64,000 nucleotides of DNA, from assembly GCF_024868665.1 (NCBI RefSeq), contig NC_079902.1:11746550-11810549 (forward strand). Direction: 5' to 3'. Numbering within the stretch: position 1 is the stretch's first letter; each line of letters begins with the position of its first letter. Below, one piece after another: positions 21,961 to 34,156 of the stretch. A model generated the notes under the pieces. That model ran no database searches, was not told where the DNA came from, and saw only the letters and a list, made by a program, of their open reading frames with translations. Position numbers and translations under genes: made by a program. This DNA is from Triplophysa rosa. Lineage: Eukaryota > Chordata > Actinopteri > Cypriniformes > Nemacheilidae.

Positions 21961-23232
21961 GAAACTAGTTTAGAACAGAAAAAAAGTTGTGTGCGATGGA
22001 TTGCACAGCGCGAAATTTGAGATGTCTTTTTAAAGACTGACGAAAGATGGAAATATCAAAGGGATCGCTGCAATTTGCTAAACAAATGGAATATTAAAAA
22101 GTACATGCTTGCTTGCTAGCCATTTCAAGTCAGACCCAGCCAGGTAGTGTTAAGTTGTTTTGTTTGAACCATACCATTATAGTGTTATCTACATACTTTC
22201 TAATGTTACACTTTTAAATGTTGCGTCAATGTAAAGTTTTCCGAGCGTTTTCTAACCTTAGATAAATATAAACAGTGTTGGGAGAGATCCCCTATTTCTT
22301 TCAACATTCTAAGCAGGTGTACTTCATACAAAGGAAGCATTGTGTTTTAAATAAGTTTCACTCTTTAGCCTTTGCTTTAGGATTCCTAAACAACTTTTCA
22401 TTGTGCAAGTTAATGTTAGGCTCCATTAACAGATAGTAAATCGGTTCGCAACATACAATACTTTGTTTACATCAGGGACGGAAAATAACAGAGGCTTTGG
22501 AAAAAAACGAGAACAAGGTGAAGAAATCTGCTCTCCAAATTCAAGTCAAAAGAGGAAAAACAGTCCCTGCATAATAAAAAACTAGCTATGACAGTCACGA
22601 TTTAAATAAGATTAGGTGATAATGAACGAATGTGGATGACAGCTTCTTTGCTCTGCTACAGCTTTGAGCATTACAGCCAATCAAGTTCATGGTGTGAATA
22701 TTCTGACCAATCAGAGGAGTTTAAATGATTCACCGGTGAAGAAGAGCTTTGCTGAAGTGCTCCACGTGCACAAAGTTTATCATAAACAACCGAGTACTTA
22801 TACGATGTAAGAAAGAGATTCATTAGTCAGACTCTTTACTGCCTGAAGCCATTGAGTGTTTAGTGATGCTATATGTTATTTGTTTGTTTTCTACATATTT
22901 CTCATTTGAATAACTGATTTTTATGTTCCTTAGAGAATCAAAACAGCATTAAAATAATTCATAAATGCTTCTCAGCTTGTTTTGTAGCGAGTAAAAATTT
23001 GAATGTATCCTAATATCTGAAAGTAATAACCAAGATGACAACATCAAGGGCAATAATCAGCAGCATCAATGATTTTTTTAATCTTGCAGTCCTTTGGAAT
23101 GAGTTTATGTTTTATCAGATATATGCTGCTCTGATCTACATCAGTTTAAAGACACCTCTGGTGCTGCTTTGTTTCTGTTTAAAAAAACAAGTTACCAGGG
23201 TTAAACTATGTTTTCAACATTTTTATTATTTA
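21961..23232. other. Unique-looking stretch without recognisable gene
   Basis: There is no long frame. Two CCAAT boxes at about 22,676 and 22,707 are 31 bp apart, a spacing known from NF-Y promoters, but no transcript start or exon is visible nearby, so I do not call a promoter. The rest is AT-rich. Confidence 0.4.
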
Positions 23233-23240
23233 CATTTTAT

Positions 23241-23400
23241 TAGGGCTGCAACAACTAATCGATAAAATCGATAATAATTGATAATGAAATTCGTTGTCAA
23301 CGAATTTCATTATCGATTAGTTGGTCTGTGACGTCACTTGCGAGCTGCGCAGTTATAAATCAAGCACATCTTCTTCCCTTTTAAAATTACCGTTTTAGAT
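23241..23400 (+). mobile_element. Left end of a hAT-like transposon whose inside is the 44-bp array
   Basis: The end TAGGGCTGCAACAACTA matches the left end of the complete copy at 34,372. The next 150 bp match as well: a palindromic segment (17-bp arms at 23,280-23,296 and 23,298-23,314), a CRE-type TGACGTCA at 23,329-23,336 and TTATAAAT at 23,353-23,360. The expected right end with the presumed target duplication CATTTTAT (23,233-23,240) is not found in the window, so this copy is open on the right. Confidence 0.75.
23329..23360 (+). promoter_or_regulatory. CRE-like and TATA-like motifs in the hAT-like head
   Basis: TGACGTCA (23,329-23,336) is a perfect cAMP-response palindrome and TTATAAAT follows 17 bp later. 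Both are preserved in the second copy (34,442-34,449 and 34,465-34,472), where other bases in between changed. This could be a promoter reading into the satellite; that is inference. Confidence 0.4.
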
Positions 23401-26400
23401 GTGTCTCTCCGTGCAGCATGAGTTGCGCAGTTTTAAAGTCAGACGTGTCTCTCCGTGGATGCGTCTCTTCGTGCAGTGCGAGGTGCGCAGTTTTAAAGTC
23501 AGACGTCTCTCTCCGTGCTGCGCGAGTGCGCAGTTTTAAAGTCACACGTGTCTCCGTGCAGCGCGAGGTGCGCAGTTTTAAAGTCACACTTGTCTCTCCG
23601 TGCAGCGCGAGGTGCGCAGTTTTAAAGTCACACTTGTCTCTCCGTGCAGCGCGAGGTGCGCAGTTTTAAAGTCACACTTGTCTCTCCGTGCAGCGCGAGG
23701 TGCGCAGTTTTAAAGTCACACTTGTCTCTCCGTGCAGCGCGAGGTGCGCAGTTTTAAAGTCACACTTGTCTCTCCGTGCAGCGCGAGGTGCGCAGTTTTA
23801 AAGTCACACTTGTCTCTCCGTGCAGCGCGAGGTGCGCAGTTTTAAAGTCACACTTGTCTCTCCGTGCAGCGCGAGGTGCGCAGTTTTAAAGTCACACTTG
23901 TCTCTCCGTGCAGCGCGAGGTGCGCAGTTTTAAAGTCACACTTGTCTCTCCGTGCAGCGCGAGGTGCGCAGTTTTAAAGTCACACTTGTCTCTCCGTGCA
24001 GCGCGAGGTGCGCAGTTTTAAAGTCACACTTGTCTCTCCGTGCAGCGCGAGGTGCGCAGTTTTAAAGTCACACTTGTCTCTCCGTGCAGCGCGAGGTGCG
24101 CAGTTTTAAAGTCACACTTGTCTCTCCGTGCAGCGCGAGGTGCGCAGTTTTAAAGTCACACTTGTCTCTCCGTGCAGCGCGAGGTGCGCAGTTTTAAAGT
24201 CACACTTGTCTCTCCGTGCAGCGCGAGGTGCGCAGTTTTAAAGTCACACTTGTCTCTCCGTGCAGCGCGAGGTGCGCAGTTTTAAAGTCACACGTGTCTC
24301 TTTGTGCAGCGCGAGGTGCGCAGTTTTAAAGTCACACGTGTCTCTCCGTGCAGCGCGAGGTGCGCAGTTTTAAAGTCACACGTGTCTCTCCGTGCAGCGC
24401 GAGGTGCGCAGTTTTAAAGTCACACGTGTCTCTCCGTGCAGCGCGAGGTGCGCAGTTTTAAAGTCACACGTGTCTCTCCGTGCAGCGCGAGGTGCGCAGT
24501 TTTAAAGTCACACGTGTCTCTCCGTGCAGCGCGAGGTGCGCAGTTTTAAAGTCACACGTGTCTCTCCGTGCAGCGCGAGGTGCGCAGTTTTAAAGTCACA
24601 CGTGTCTCTCCGTGCAGCGCGAGGTGCGCAGTTTTAAAGTCACACGTGTCTCTCCGTGCAGCGCGAGGTGCGCAGTTTTAAAGTCACACGTGTCTCTCCG
24701 TGCAGCGCGAGGTGCGCAGTTTTAAAGTCACACGTGTCTCTCCGTGCAGCGCGAGGTGCGCAGTTTTAAAGTCACACGTGTCTCTCCGTGCAGCGCGAGG
24801 TGCGCAGTTTTAAAGTCACACGTGTCTCTCCGTGCAGCGCGAGGTGCGCAGTTTTAAAGTCACACGTGTCTCTCCGTGCAGCGCGAGGTGCGCAGTTTTA
24901 AAGTCACACGTGTCTCTCCGTGCAGCGCGAGGTGCGCAGTTTTAAAGTCACACGTGTCTCTCCGTGCAGCGCGAGGTGCGCAGTTTTAAAGTCACACGTG
25001 TCTCTCCGTGCAGCGCGAGGTGCGCAGTTTTAAAGTCACACGTGTCTCTCCGTGCAGCGCGAGGTGCGCAGTTTTAAAGTCACACGTGTCTCTCCGTGCA
25101 GCGCGAGGTGCGCAGTTTTAAAGTCACACGTGTCTCTCCGTGCAGCGCGAGGTGCGCAGTTTTAAAGTCACACGTGTCTCTCCGTGCAGCGCGAGGTGCG
25201 CAGTTTTAAAGTCACACGTGTCTCTCCGTGCAGCGCGAGGTGCGCAGTTTTAAAGTCACACGTGTCTCTCCGTGCAGCGCGAGGTGCGCAGTTTTAAAGT
25301 CACACGTGTCTCTCCGTGCAGCGCGAGGTGCGCAGTTTTAAAGTCACACGTGTCTCTCCGTGCAGCGCGAGGTGCGCAGTTTTAAAGTCACACGTGTCTC
25401 TCCGTGCAGCGCGAGGTGCGCAGTTTTAAAGTCACACGTGTCTCTCCGTGCAGCGCGAGGTGCGCAGTTTTAAAGTCACACGTGTCTCTCCGTGCAGCGC
25501 GAGGTGCGCAGTTTTAAAGTCACACGTGTCTCTCCGTGCAGCGCGAGGTGCGCAGTTTTAAAGTCACACGTGTCTCTCCGTGCAGCGCGAGGTGCGCAGT
25601 TTTAAAGTCACACGTGTCTCTCCGTGCAGCGCGAGGTGCGCAGTTTTAAAGTCACACGTGTCTCTCCGTGCAGCGCGAGGTGCGCAGTTTTAAAGTCACA
25701 CGTGTCTCTCCGTGCAGCGCGAGGTGCGCAGTTTTAAAGTCACACGTGTCTCTCCGTGCAGCGCGAGGTGCGCAGTTTTAAAGTCACACGTGTCTCTCCG
25801 TGCAGCGCGAGGTGCGCAGTTTTAAAGTCACACGTGTCTCTCCGTGCAGCGCGAGGTGCGCAGTTTTAAAGTCACACGTGTCTCTCCGTGCAGCGCGAGG
25901 TGCGCAGTTTTAAAGTCACACGTGTCTCTCCGTGCAGCGCGAGGTGCGCAGTTTTAAAGTCACACGTGTCTCTCCGTGCAGCGCGAGGTGCGCAGTTTTA
26001 AAGTCACACGTGTCTCTCCGTGCAGCGCGAGGTGCGCAGTTTTAAAGTCACACGTGTCTCTCCGTGCAGCGCGAGGTGCGCAGTTTTAAAGTCACACGTG
26101 TCTCTCCGTGCAGCGCGAGGTGCGCAGTTTTAAAGTCACACGTGTCTCTCCGTGCAGCGCGAGGTGCGCAGTTTTAAAGTCACACGTGTCTCTCCGTGCA
26201 GCGCGAGGTGCGCAGTTTTAAAGTCACACGTGTCTCTCCGTGCAGCGCGAGGTGCGCAGTTTTAAAGTCACACGTGTCTCTCCGTGCAGCGCGAGGTGCG
26301 CAGTTTTAAAGTCACACGTGTCTCTCCGTGCAGCGCGAGGTGCGCAGTTTTAAAGTCACACGTGTCTCTCCGTGCAGCGCGAGGTGCGCAGTTTTAAAGT

Positions 26401-29400
26401 CACACGTGTCTCTCCGTGCAGCGCGAGGTGCGCAGTTTTAAAGTCACACGTGTCTCTCCGTGCAGCGCGAGGTGCGCAGTTTTAAAGTCACACGTGTCTC
26501 TCCGTGCAGCGCGAGGTGCGCAGTTTTAAAGTCACACGTGTCTCTCCGTGCAGCGCGAGGTGCGCAGTTTTAAAGTCACACGTGTCTCTCCGTGCAGCGC
26601 GAGGTGCGCAGTTTTAAAGTCACACGTGTCTCTCCGTGCAGCGCGAGGTGCGCAGTTTTAAAGTCACACGTGTCTCTCCGTGCAGCGCGAGGTGCGCAGT
26701 TTTAAAGTCACACGTGTCTCTCCGTGCAGCGCGAGGTGCGCAGTTTTAAAGTCACACGTGTCTCTCCGTGCAGCGCGAGGTGCGCAGTTTTAAAGTCACA
26801 CGTGTCTCTCCGTGCAGCGCGAGGTGCGCAGTTTTAAAGTCACACGTGTCTCTCCGTGCAGCGCGAGGTGCGCAGTTTTAAAGTCACACGTGTCTCTCCG
26901 TGCAGCGCGAGGTGCGCAGTTTTAAAGTCACACGTGTCTCTCCGTGCAGCGCGAGGTGCGCAGTTTTAAAGTCACACGTGTCTCTCCGTGCAGCGCGAGG
27001 TGCGCAGTTTTAAAGTCACACGTGTCTCTCCGTGCAGCGCGAGGTGCGCAGTTTTAAAGTCACACGTGTCTCTCCGTGCAGCGCGAGGTGCGCAGTTTTA
27101 AAGTCACACGTGTCTCTCCGTGCAGCGCGAGGTGCGCAGTTTTAAAGTCACACGTGTCTCTCCGTGCAGCGCGAGGTGCGCAGTTTTAAAGTCACACGTG
27201 TCTCTCCGTGCAGCGCGAGGTGCGCAGTTTTAAAGTCACACGTGTCTCTCCGTGCAGCGCGAGGTGCGCAGTTTTAAAGTCACACGTGTCTCTCCGTGCA
27301 GCGCGAGGTGCGCAGTTTTAAAGTCACACGTGTCTCTCCGTGCAGCGCGAGGTGCGCAGTTTTAAAGTCACACGTGTCTCTCCGTGCAGCGCGAGGTGCG
27401 CAGTTTTAAAGTCACACGTGTCTCTCCGTGCAGCGCGAGGTGCGCAGTTTTAAAGTCACACGTGTCTCTCCGTGCAGCGCGAGGTGCGCAGTTTTAAAGT
27501 CACACGTGTCTCTCCGTGCAGCGCGAGGTGCGCAGTTTTAAAGTCACACGTGTCTCTCCGTGCAGCGCGAGGTGCGCAGTTTTAAAGTCACACGTGTCTC
27601 TCCGTGCAGCGCGAGGTGCGCAGTTTTAAAGTCACACGTGTCTCTCCGTGCAGCGCGAGGTGCGCAGTTTTAAAGTCACACGTGTCTCTCCGTGCAGCGC
27701 GAGGTGCGCAGTTTTAAAGTCACACGTGTCTCTCCGTGCAGCGCGAGGTGCGCAGTTTTAAAGTCACACGTGTCTCTCCGTGCAGCGCGAGGTGCGCAGT
27801 TTTAAAGTCACACGTGTCTCTCCGTGCAGCGCGAGGTGCGCAGTTTTAAAGTCACACGTGTCTCTCCGTGCAGCGCGAGGTGCGCAGTTTTAAAGTCACA
27901 CGTGTCTCTCCGTGCAGCGCGAGGTGCGCAGTTTTAAAGTCACACGTGTCTCTCCGTGCAGCGCGAGGTGCGCAGTTTTAAAGTCACACGTGTCTCTCCG
28001 TGCAGCGCGAGGTGCGCAGTTTTAAAGTCACACGTGTCTCTCCGTGCAGCGCGAGGTGCGCAGTTTTAAAGTCACACGTGTCTCTCCGTGCAGCGCGAGG
28101 TGCGCAGTTTTAAAGTCACACGTGTCTCTCCGTGCAGCGCGAGGTGCGCAGTTTTAAAGTCACACGTGTCTCTCCGTGCAGCGCGAGGTGCGCAGTTTTA
28201 AAGTCACACGTGTCTCTCCGTGCAGCGCGAGGTGCGCAGTTTTAAAGTCACACGTGTCTCTCCGTGCAGCGCGAGGTGCGCAGTTTTAAAGTCACACGTG
28301 TCTCTCCGTGCAGCGCGAGGTGCGCAGTTTTAAAGTCACACGTGTCTCTCCGTGCAGCGCGAGGTGCGCAGTTTTAAAGTCACACGTGTCTCTCCGTGCA
28401 GCGCGAGGTGCGCAGTTTTAAAGTCACACGTGTCTCTCCGTGCAGCGCGAGGTGCGCAGTTTTAAAGTCACACGTGTCTCTCCGTGCAGCGCGAGGTGCG
28501 CAGTTTTAAAGTCACACGTGTCTCTCCGTGCAGCGCGAGGTGCGCAGTTTTAAAGTCACACGTGTCTCTCCGTGCAGCGCGAGGTGCGCAGTTTTAAAGT
28601 CACACGTGTCTCTCCGTGCAGCGCGAGGTGCGCAGTTTTAAAGTCACACGTGTCTCTCCGTGCAGCGCGAGGTGCGCAGTTTTAAAGTCACACGTGTCTC
28701 TCCGTGCAGCGCGAGGTGCGCAGTTTTAAAGTCACACGTGTCTCTCCGTGCAGCGCGAGGTGCGCAGTTTTAAAGTCACACGTGTCTCTCCGTGCAGCGC
28801 GAGGTGCGCAGTTTTAAAGTCACACGTGTCTCTCCGTGCAGCGCGAGGTGCGCAGTTTTAAAGTCACACGTGTCTCTCCGTGCAGCGCGAGGTGCGCAGT
28901 TTTAAAGTCACACGTGTCTCTCCGTGCAGCGCGAGGTGCGCAGTTTTAAAGTCACACGTGTCTCTCCGTGCAGCGCGAGGTGCGCAGTTTTAAAGTCACA
29001 CGTGTCTCTCCGTGCAGCGCGAGGTGCGCAGTTTTAAAGTCACACGTGTCTCTCCGTGCAGCGCGAGGTGCGCAGTTTTAAAGTCACACGTGTCTCTCCG
29101 TGCAGCGCGAGGTGCGCAGTTTTAAAGTCACACGTGTCTCTCCGTGCAGCGCGAGGTGCGCAGTTTTAAAGTCACACGTGTCTCTCCGTGCAGCGCGAGG
29201 TGCGCAGTTTTAAAGTCACACGTGTCTCTCCGTGCAGCGCGAGGTGCGCAGTTTTAAAGTCACACGTGTCTCTCCGTGCAGCGCGAGGTGCGCAGTTTTA
29301 AAGTCACACGTGTCTCTCCGTGCAGCGCGAGGTGCGCAGTTTTAAAGTCACACGTGTCTCTCCGTGCAGCGCGAGGTGCGCAGTTTTAAAGTCACACGTG

Positions 29401-32144
29401 TCTCTCAGTGCAGCGCGAGGTGCGCAGTTTTAAAGTCACACGTGTCTCTCCGTGCAGCGCGAGGTGCGCAGTTTTAAAGTCACACTTGTCTCTCCGTGCA
29501 GCGCGAGGTGCGCAGTTTTAAAGTCACACTTGTCTCTCCGTGCAGCGCGAGGTGCGCAGTTTTAAAGTCACACTTGTCTCTCCGTGCAGCGCGAGGTGCG
29601 CAGTTTTAAAGTCACACTTGTCTCTCCGTGCAGCGCGAGGTGCGCAGTTTTAAAGTCACACTTGTCTCTCCGTGCAGCGCGAGGTGCGCAGTTTTAAAGT
29701 CACACTTGTCTCTCCGTGCAGCGCGAGGTGCGCAGTTTTAAAGTCACACTTGTCTCTCCGTGCAGCGCGAGGTGCGCAGTTTTAAAGTCACACTTGTCTC
29801 TCCGTGCAGCGCGAGGTGCGCAGTTTTAAAGTCACACTTGTCTCTCCGTGCAGCGCGAGGTGCGCAGTTTTAAAGTCACACTTGTCTCTCCGTGCAGCGC
29901 GAGGTGCGCAGTTTTAAAGTCACACTTGTCTCTCCGTGCAGGCTCCGAGTAGCCGCAAGTTGAAAGTCACACTTTGTCTCTTCGTGACAGCGGCGAGCGT
30001 GCAGCAGTTTAATAGGCTCCATCTTGTCTCTCCTTGGCAGCAATCGGGTGCGCATGTTTTAAAGGTCACACTCTGTCTCTTCCCTGCATTCGCTGAGGGT
30101 GCGCAAAGTTTTTAAAGTCACACTTGTTCTCCACGTCGCAGCGCGCGAGGGTGCGCAGTTTTAAAAGCCACACTATGTCTCTCCGTCAGCTCAGAAAAGC
30201 CTCAATAGGTGGCGCAGTTTTAAAGTTCACACTTGTCTCTCTTATCAGCTCGACGAGTGCGCAGTTTGAAAGTCACACTTTTCTCTCTCGTGCAGACTCG
30301 GAGGTTGCTGCAGTTTGTAAAGTCACACGTTTTCTCCTCAGTGCAGCTCGAGAGATGCGCAGTTCTTAATATCACACTGGTCTCTTCCTGCAGTTCGATG
30401 TGCGCAAGTTTTAAAGAGTCACCACGTGTATCTTCGTGCAGCTTGTGGTTGCACAGTATTAAATTCACACTTGGTCTCTTAGCTGCAGCGCGACGGTTGC
30501 AGTTTATAAAACATCACCCAATAGCTCTCTTGTGCCAGCGCGAGGCGCGGCGGTTTTAAATTCACATGTTGTTCTTCTCCGTGGTGCAGCGCGAGGTGGT
30601 GCGGCAGGTTTTAAATTCACACGTGTATTCTCCTTTACAGCCCGTGGGTGCACAGTTTTATAAAGTCACACGTTGTCTCTTAGGGCAGCTCGAGTACCAA
30701 GTGCCTGGTATAAATCAACACGTGTCTCTCCCGTTGCAGTGCGGAGTGTGCACAAGTTTTTAAAGTCACACTTTGTCTCTCCGATGCAGGCGCGGAGATG
30801 CGCAGAGTTTTAATAGTCGCACATGTCTCTTAGATCAGCGCAGAAGTGCGCATTTTCAAAGGTCGCACGTGGTCTCTTAGTGAAGCTAGGAGGTGCGCAT
30901 TTTTAAAGTCACACGTGTGTCTCCGTGCAGCGCGAGGTGCGCAGTTTTAAAGTCACACTTGTCTCTCCGTGCAGCGCGAGGTGCGCAGTTTTAAAGTCAC
31001 ACTTGTCTCTCCGTGCAGCGCGAGGTGCGCAGTTTTAAAGTCACACTTGTCTCTCCGTGCAGCGCGAGGTGCGCAGTTTTAAAGTCACACTTGTCTCTCC
31101 GTGCAGCGCGAGGTGCGCAGTTTTAAAGTCACACTTGTCTCTCCGTGCAGCGCGAGGTGCGCAGTTTTAAAGTCACACTTGTCTCTCCGTGCAGCGCGAG
31201 GTGCGCAGTTTTAAAGTCACACTTGTCTCTCCGTGCAGCGCGAGGTGCGCAGTTTTAAAGTCACACTTGTCTCTCCGTGCAGCGCGAGGTGCGCAGTTTT
31301 AAAGTCACACTTGTCTCTCCGTGCAGCGCGAGGTGCGCAGTTTTAAAGTCACACTTGTCTCTCCGTGCAGCGCGAGGTGCGCAGTTTTAAAGTCACACTT
31401 GTCTCTCCGTGCAGCGCGAGGTGCGCAGTTTTAAAGTCACACTTGTCTCTCCGTGCAGCGCGAGGTGCGCAGTTTTAAAGTCACACTTGTCTCTCCGTGC
31501 AGCGCGAGGTGCGCAGTTTTAAAGTCACACTTGTCTCTTCGTGCAGCGCGAGGTGCGCAGTTTTAAAGTCACACTTGTCTCTCCGTGCAGCGCGAGGTGC
31601 GCAGTTTTAAAGTCACACTTGTCTCTCCGTGCAGCGCGAGGTGCGCAGTTTTAAAGTCACACTTGTCTCTCCGTGCAGCGCGAGGTGCGCAGTTTTAAAG
31701 TCACACTTGTCTCTCCGTGCAGCGCGAGGTGCGCAGTTTTAAAGTCACACTTGTCTCTCCGTGCAGCGCGAGGTGCGCAGTTTTAAAGTCACACTTGTCT
31801 CTCCGTGCAGCGCGAGGTGCGCAGTTTTAAAGTCACACTTGTCTCTCCGTGCAGCGCGAGGTGCGCAGTTTTAAAGTCACACTTGTCTCTCCGTGCAGCG
31901 CGAGGTGCGCAGTTTTAAAGTCACACTTGTCTCTCCGTGCAGCGCGAGGTGCGCAGTTTTAAAGTCACACTTGTCTCTCCGTGCAGCGCGAGGTGCGCAG
32001 TTTTAAAGTCACACTTGTCTCTCCGTGCAGCGCGAGGTGCGCAGTTTTAAAGTCACACTTGTCTCTCCGTGCAGCGCGAGGTGCGCAGTTTTAAAGTCAC
32101 ACTTGTCTCTCCGTGCAGCGCGAGGTGCGCAGTTTTAAAGTCAC
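23400..32144 (+). repeat. 44-bp megasatellite, about 198 units
   Basis: The unit is 44 bp and includes TCTCTCCGTGCAGCGCGAGG, TGCGCAGTTTTAAAGTCA and CAC(T/G)TG. About four divergent units start the array. Then 16 units carry CACTTG (from 23,587), 118 carry CACGTG (24,291-29,439 in perfect 44-bp register) and 11 carry CACTTG (29,483-29,923). A scrambled part (29,941-30,900) precedes 27 more CACTTG units up to 32,144, where an N follows. Each unit has four or five CpG. No protein frame can cross because 44 is not a multiple of three and stops recur. Confidence 0.97.
29941..30900 (+). repeat. Scrambled part of the 44-bp array
   Basis: About 22 units are recognisable, but they carry many single-base insertions, deletions and changes, while both neighbours are perfect copies. 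ORFs that appear here are by-products. The pattern looks more like an uncorrected long-read patch than true decay, though old decay cannot be excluded. Confidence 0.75.
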
Positions 32145-32145
32145 N
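32145..32145. other. Single N: assembly join at the end of the array
   Basis: One unknown base separates the last array unit (cut after TCAC) from unrelated sequence. The real length of array and gap is therefore unknown. Confidence 0.9.
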
Positions 32146-33691
32146 AGTGCAGACGCAGATAAATCCTCGACCATCACTCGTGTTGTATGTTAAACTGTGC
32201 ACATAATTCACTCAGACACGCAGAACAACCAGATGACATTTAAATAACAGGATTCCGCGTCCGCATGGACTCAGTGCGGTGCGCCATTGATTATTGTCAC
32301 ACACAAACAAGCACAACCATGACAAACACGCAGCTCTGTCTAATGCACATATTATTATTATTCTACATATATGTCGCACTATTCTTTTTTTCAAGTTACT
32401 TGTCCGGTCGGGCAAATAAAATTCTCTCTCACTTGCCAATACAAAACATTCACTTCTCCCGGACAAGCGTTAATGTCGAGCCCTGCAAAATATTGCCATA
32501 TTTCAGATGTAACGTACAGTTCTTTTTAGGCACAAGTTCGTCGCTGTCATTTTCCTCGCTCGTCTTTATTCCTGCCATATTTATTTTCCGCTCTCTGCTT
32601 TGAGCCGCTAGGTTCACCTTTGGGCCCGCGATCTAGCCAGTAGTATAATAGCACCTACTTGGCGGGTATAAAGATAGTAATGCCCCTTCTGATTGGTCCA
32701 ATTTGGACAACCTAAGCATGCAACACACAAATGATTGACACATGAATCAAATTTAATTTATCGCAACTCTCTGCGATATGGATATCGCATATACTATTAT
32801 CGAGATAACGATAATTCTTCGATATACCGTGCAGCCTTAATCGAAATACATAGCAATATATTGTACCGTGACCCATCTATAGTGATATGTATCATATCGG
32901 GAGGCACTTGCCAATACACAGCCCTGATCAACATATGACATCAGTACGCCGATCGCCTGCGCAACATTGCATGATGTCAAACACACCTGATATTATCGGA
33001 TATCGCGATGATTTTAAAGTCGATTATTGATAATTTTTTAAACACATCGCCCATCCCTAACGTAATGTGAACATGCAATTGCTATACTCAACTTGTGGTA
33101 GTCCGTTGCTGTCGAGCAGCACGCTCTCAAAGCGCTGCTGGCAGCACGAAACAACGTAAAGACTGGTGCTTAATGCGTGAGGCGCTGCGGACGCAAAAGA
33201 TGTGCACGAATGTTGAAACCGACTATCTAACCACTACCTCATGTTTAACATAGAGAAACTGTGGGAAAGTAGCGCTGTGGTATGGTATCACGTTGTCTTT
33301 ATGAATGGCCGGGCCAGTCACTGTAGCTCACAGCACGCACATACTTTGTGTAGTTATTCTGTACAGTTATGAAAACATGTCGACCGCAACGCAACAAAAT
33401 GCGCACTCACACAAAAAGAGGTCGCACAGGTTAAATATAGAGAGCATATACTACTAAAATGGTTGCAATTTCGAGCCCAGCACTCCATCATGCCAATTGC
33501 GTGAGGATATTGTGTTCTTGCGAGACCAATTGGATCTCGTCGCACCCCTATAATGTAGTGAAGTAATTGATATTTGAAAATGTACTTGAAAGTAAAAATG
33601 CTTAGATACTATTTACCTCTGGAAATAACAGATAAAAAATATATGCAATTCTGGAAAAACAGTGCTAGTATCGGATCAGGATCGGCCGATG
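32146..33691. repeat. hAT-like transposon debris, no gene
   Basis: A hAT-like end in minus orientation (GTTAATGTCGAGCCCTG) stops at about 32,487, and the preceding 90 bp form a GTCCGG/CCGGAC inverted pair with it. Further on (32,760-33,060) are ATATCG-rich pieces ending TCGCCCATCCCTAA that resemble other hAT ends. Positions 33,060-33,550 look like unique sequence without a supported gene. Confidence 0.45.
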
Positions 33692-33699
33692 CTCAGAAT

Positions 33700-34156
33700 C
33701 AGGGCTGCACGATAATTTATCGCGATACCACTAAATCCTATTGAAATCAAGCTGGCTGCGATATGCAATGTGTCGATATTTTTTTAAATGCGTAGCTTGT
33801 CCGTGAAGCACGGCTTTGGGATCAGTAGGAAATGCTGCTCGATCTAAAATCAGTGCGAGTTTGAGTCGCTTATAATGTGCATTTGAAAAAGCAACACCCG
33901 TCAAACATGATCATTATAAATATACTTCATTATCATAAAAATACCTGATGAGGCTTGAATAACAGTGATAAAAAGATGTCCATAGGCATTTCCTAGATTC
34001 TAGAACGTGTTATGGTCTTGTTCTGCAGTGCGTATTTGGAGTTTACGCACGAGAGCGCCCTCTGGCTTTCGGATGCAGCAGCATTTTCCCGTACTTCACT
34101 CAAAAGCTGTGCATAAATCACGTGATATTTATCGTCGGTTTATCGCGACAGCCCTA
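33700..34156 (+). mobile_element. Non-autonomous hAT-like element, 457 bp, with 8-bp target duplication
   Basis: The element runs CAGGGCTGCACGATA...TATCGCGACAGCCCTA. It is flanked by CTCAGAAT on both sides (33,692-33,699 and 34,157-34,164), the 8-bp duplication expected of hAT. It has no transposase. The flanks join into ATCGGATC-type sequence, a further repeat, so it is nested. Confidence 0.88.

Noticed and set aside
22670..22716. NF-Y type promoter from two CCAAT boxes 31 bp apart
   Set aside because: No exon, splice donor or GC-rich start region is nearby, so this may be chance.
30124..30763. Short ORFs in the scrambled array part
   Set aside because: They arise from insertions and deletions in the 44-bp units and have no family resemblance.
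23400..32144. CRISPR-like array of regular repeats
   Set aside because: The 44-bp units are contiguous with no unique spacers, and the setting is a vertebrate genome.
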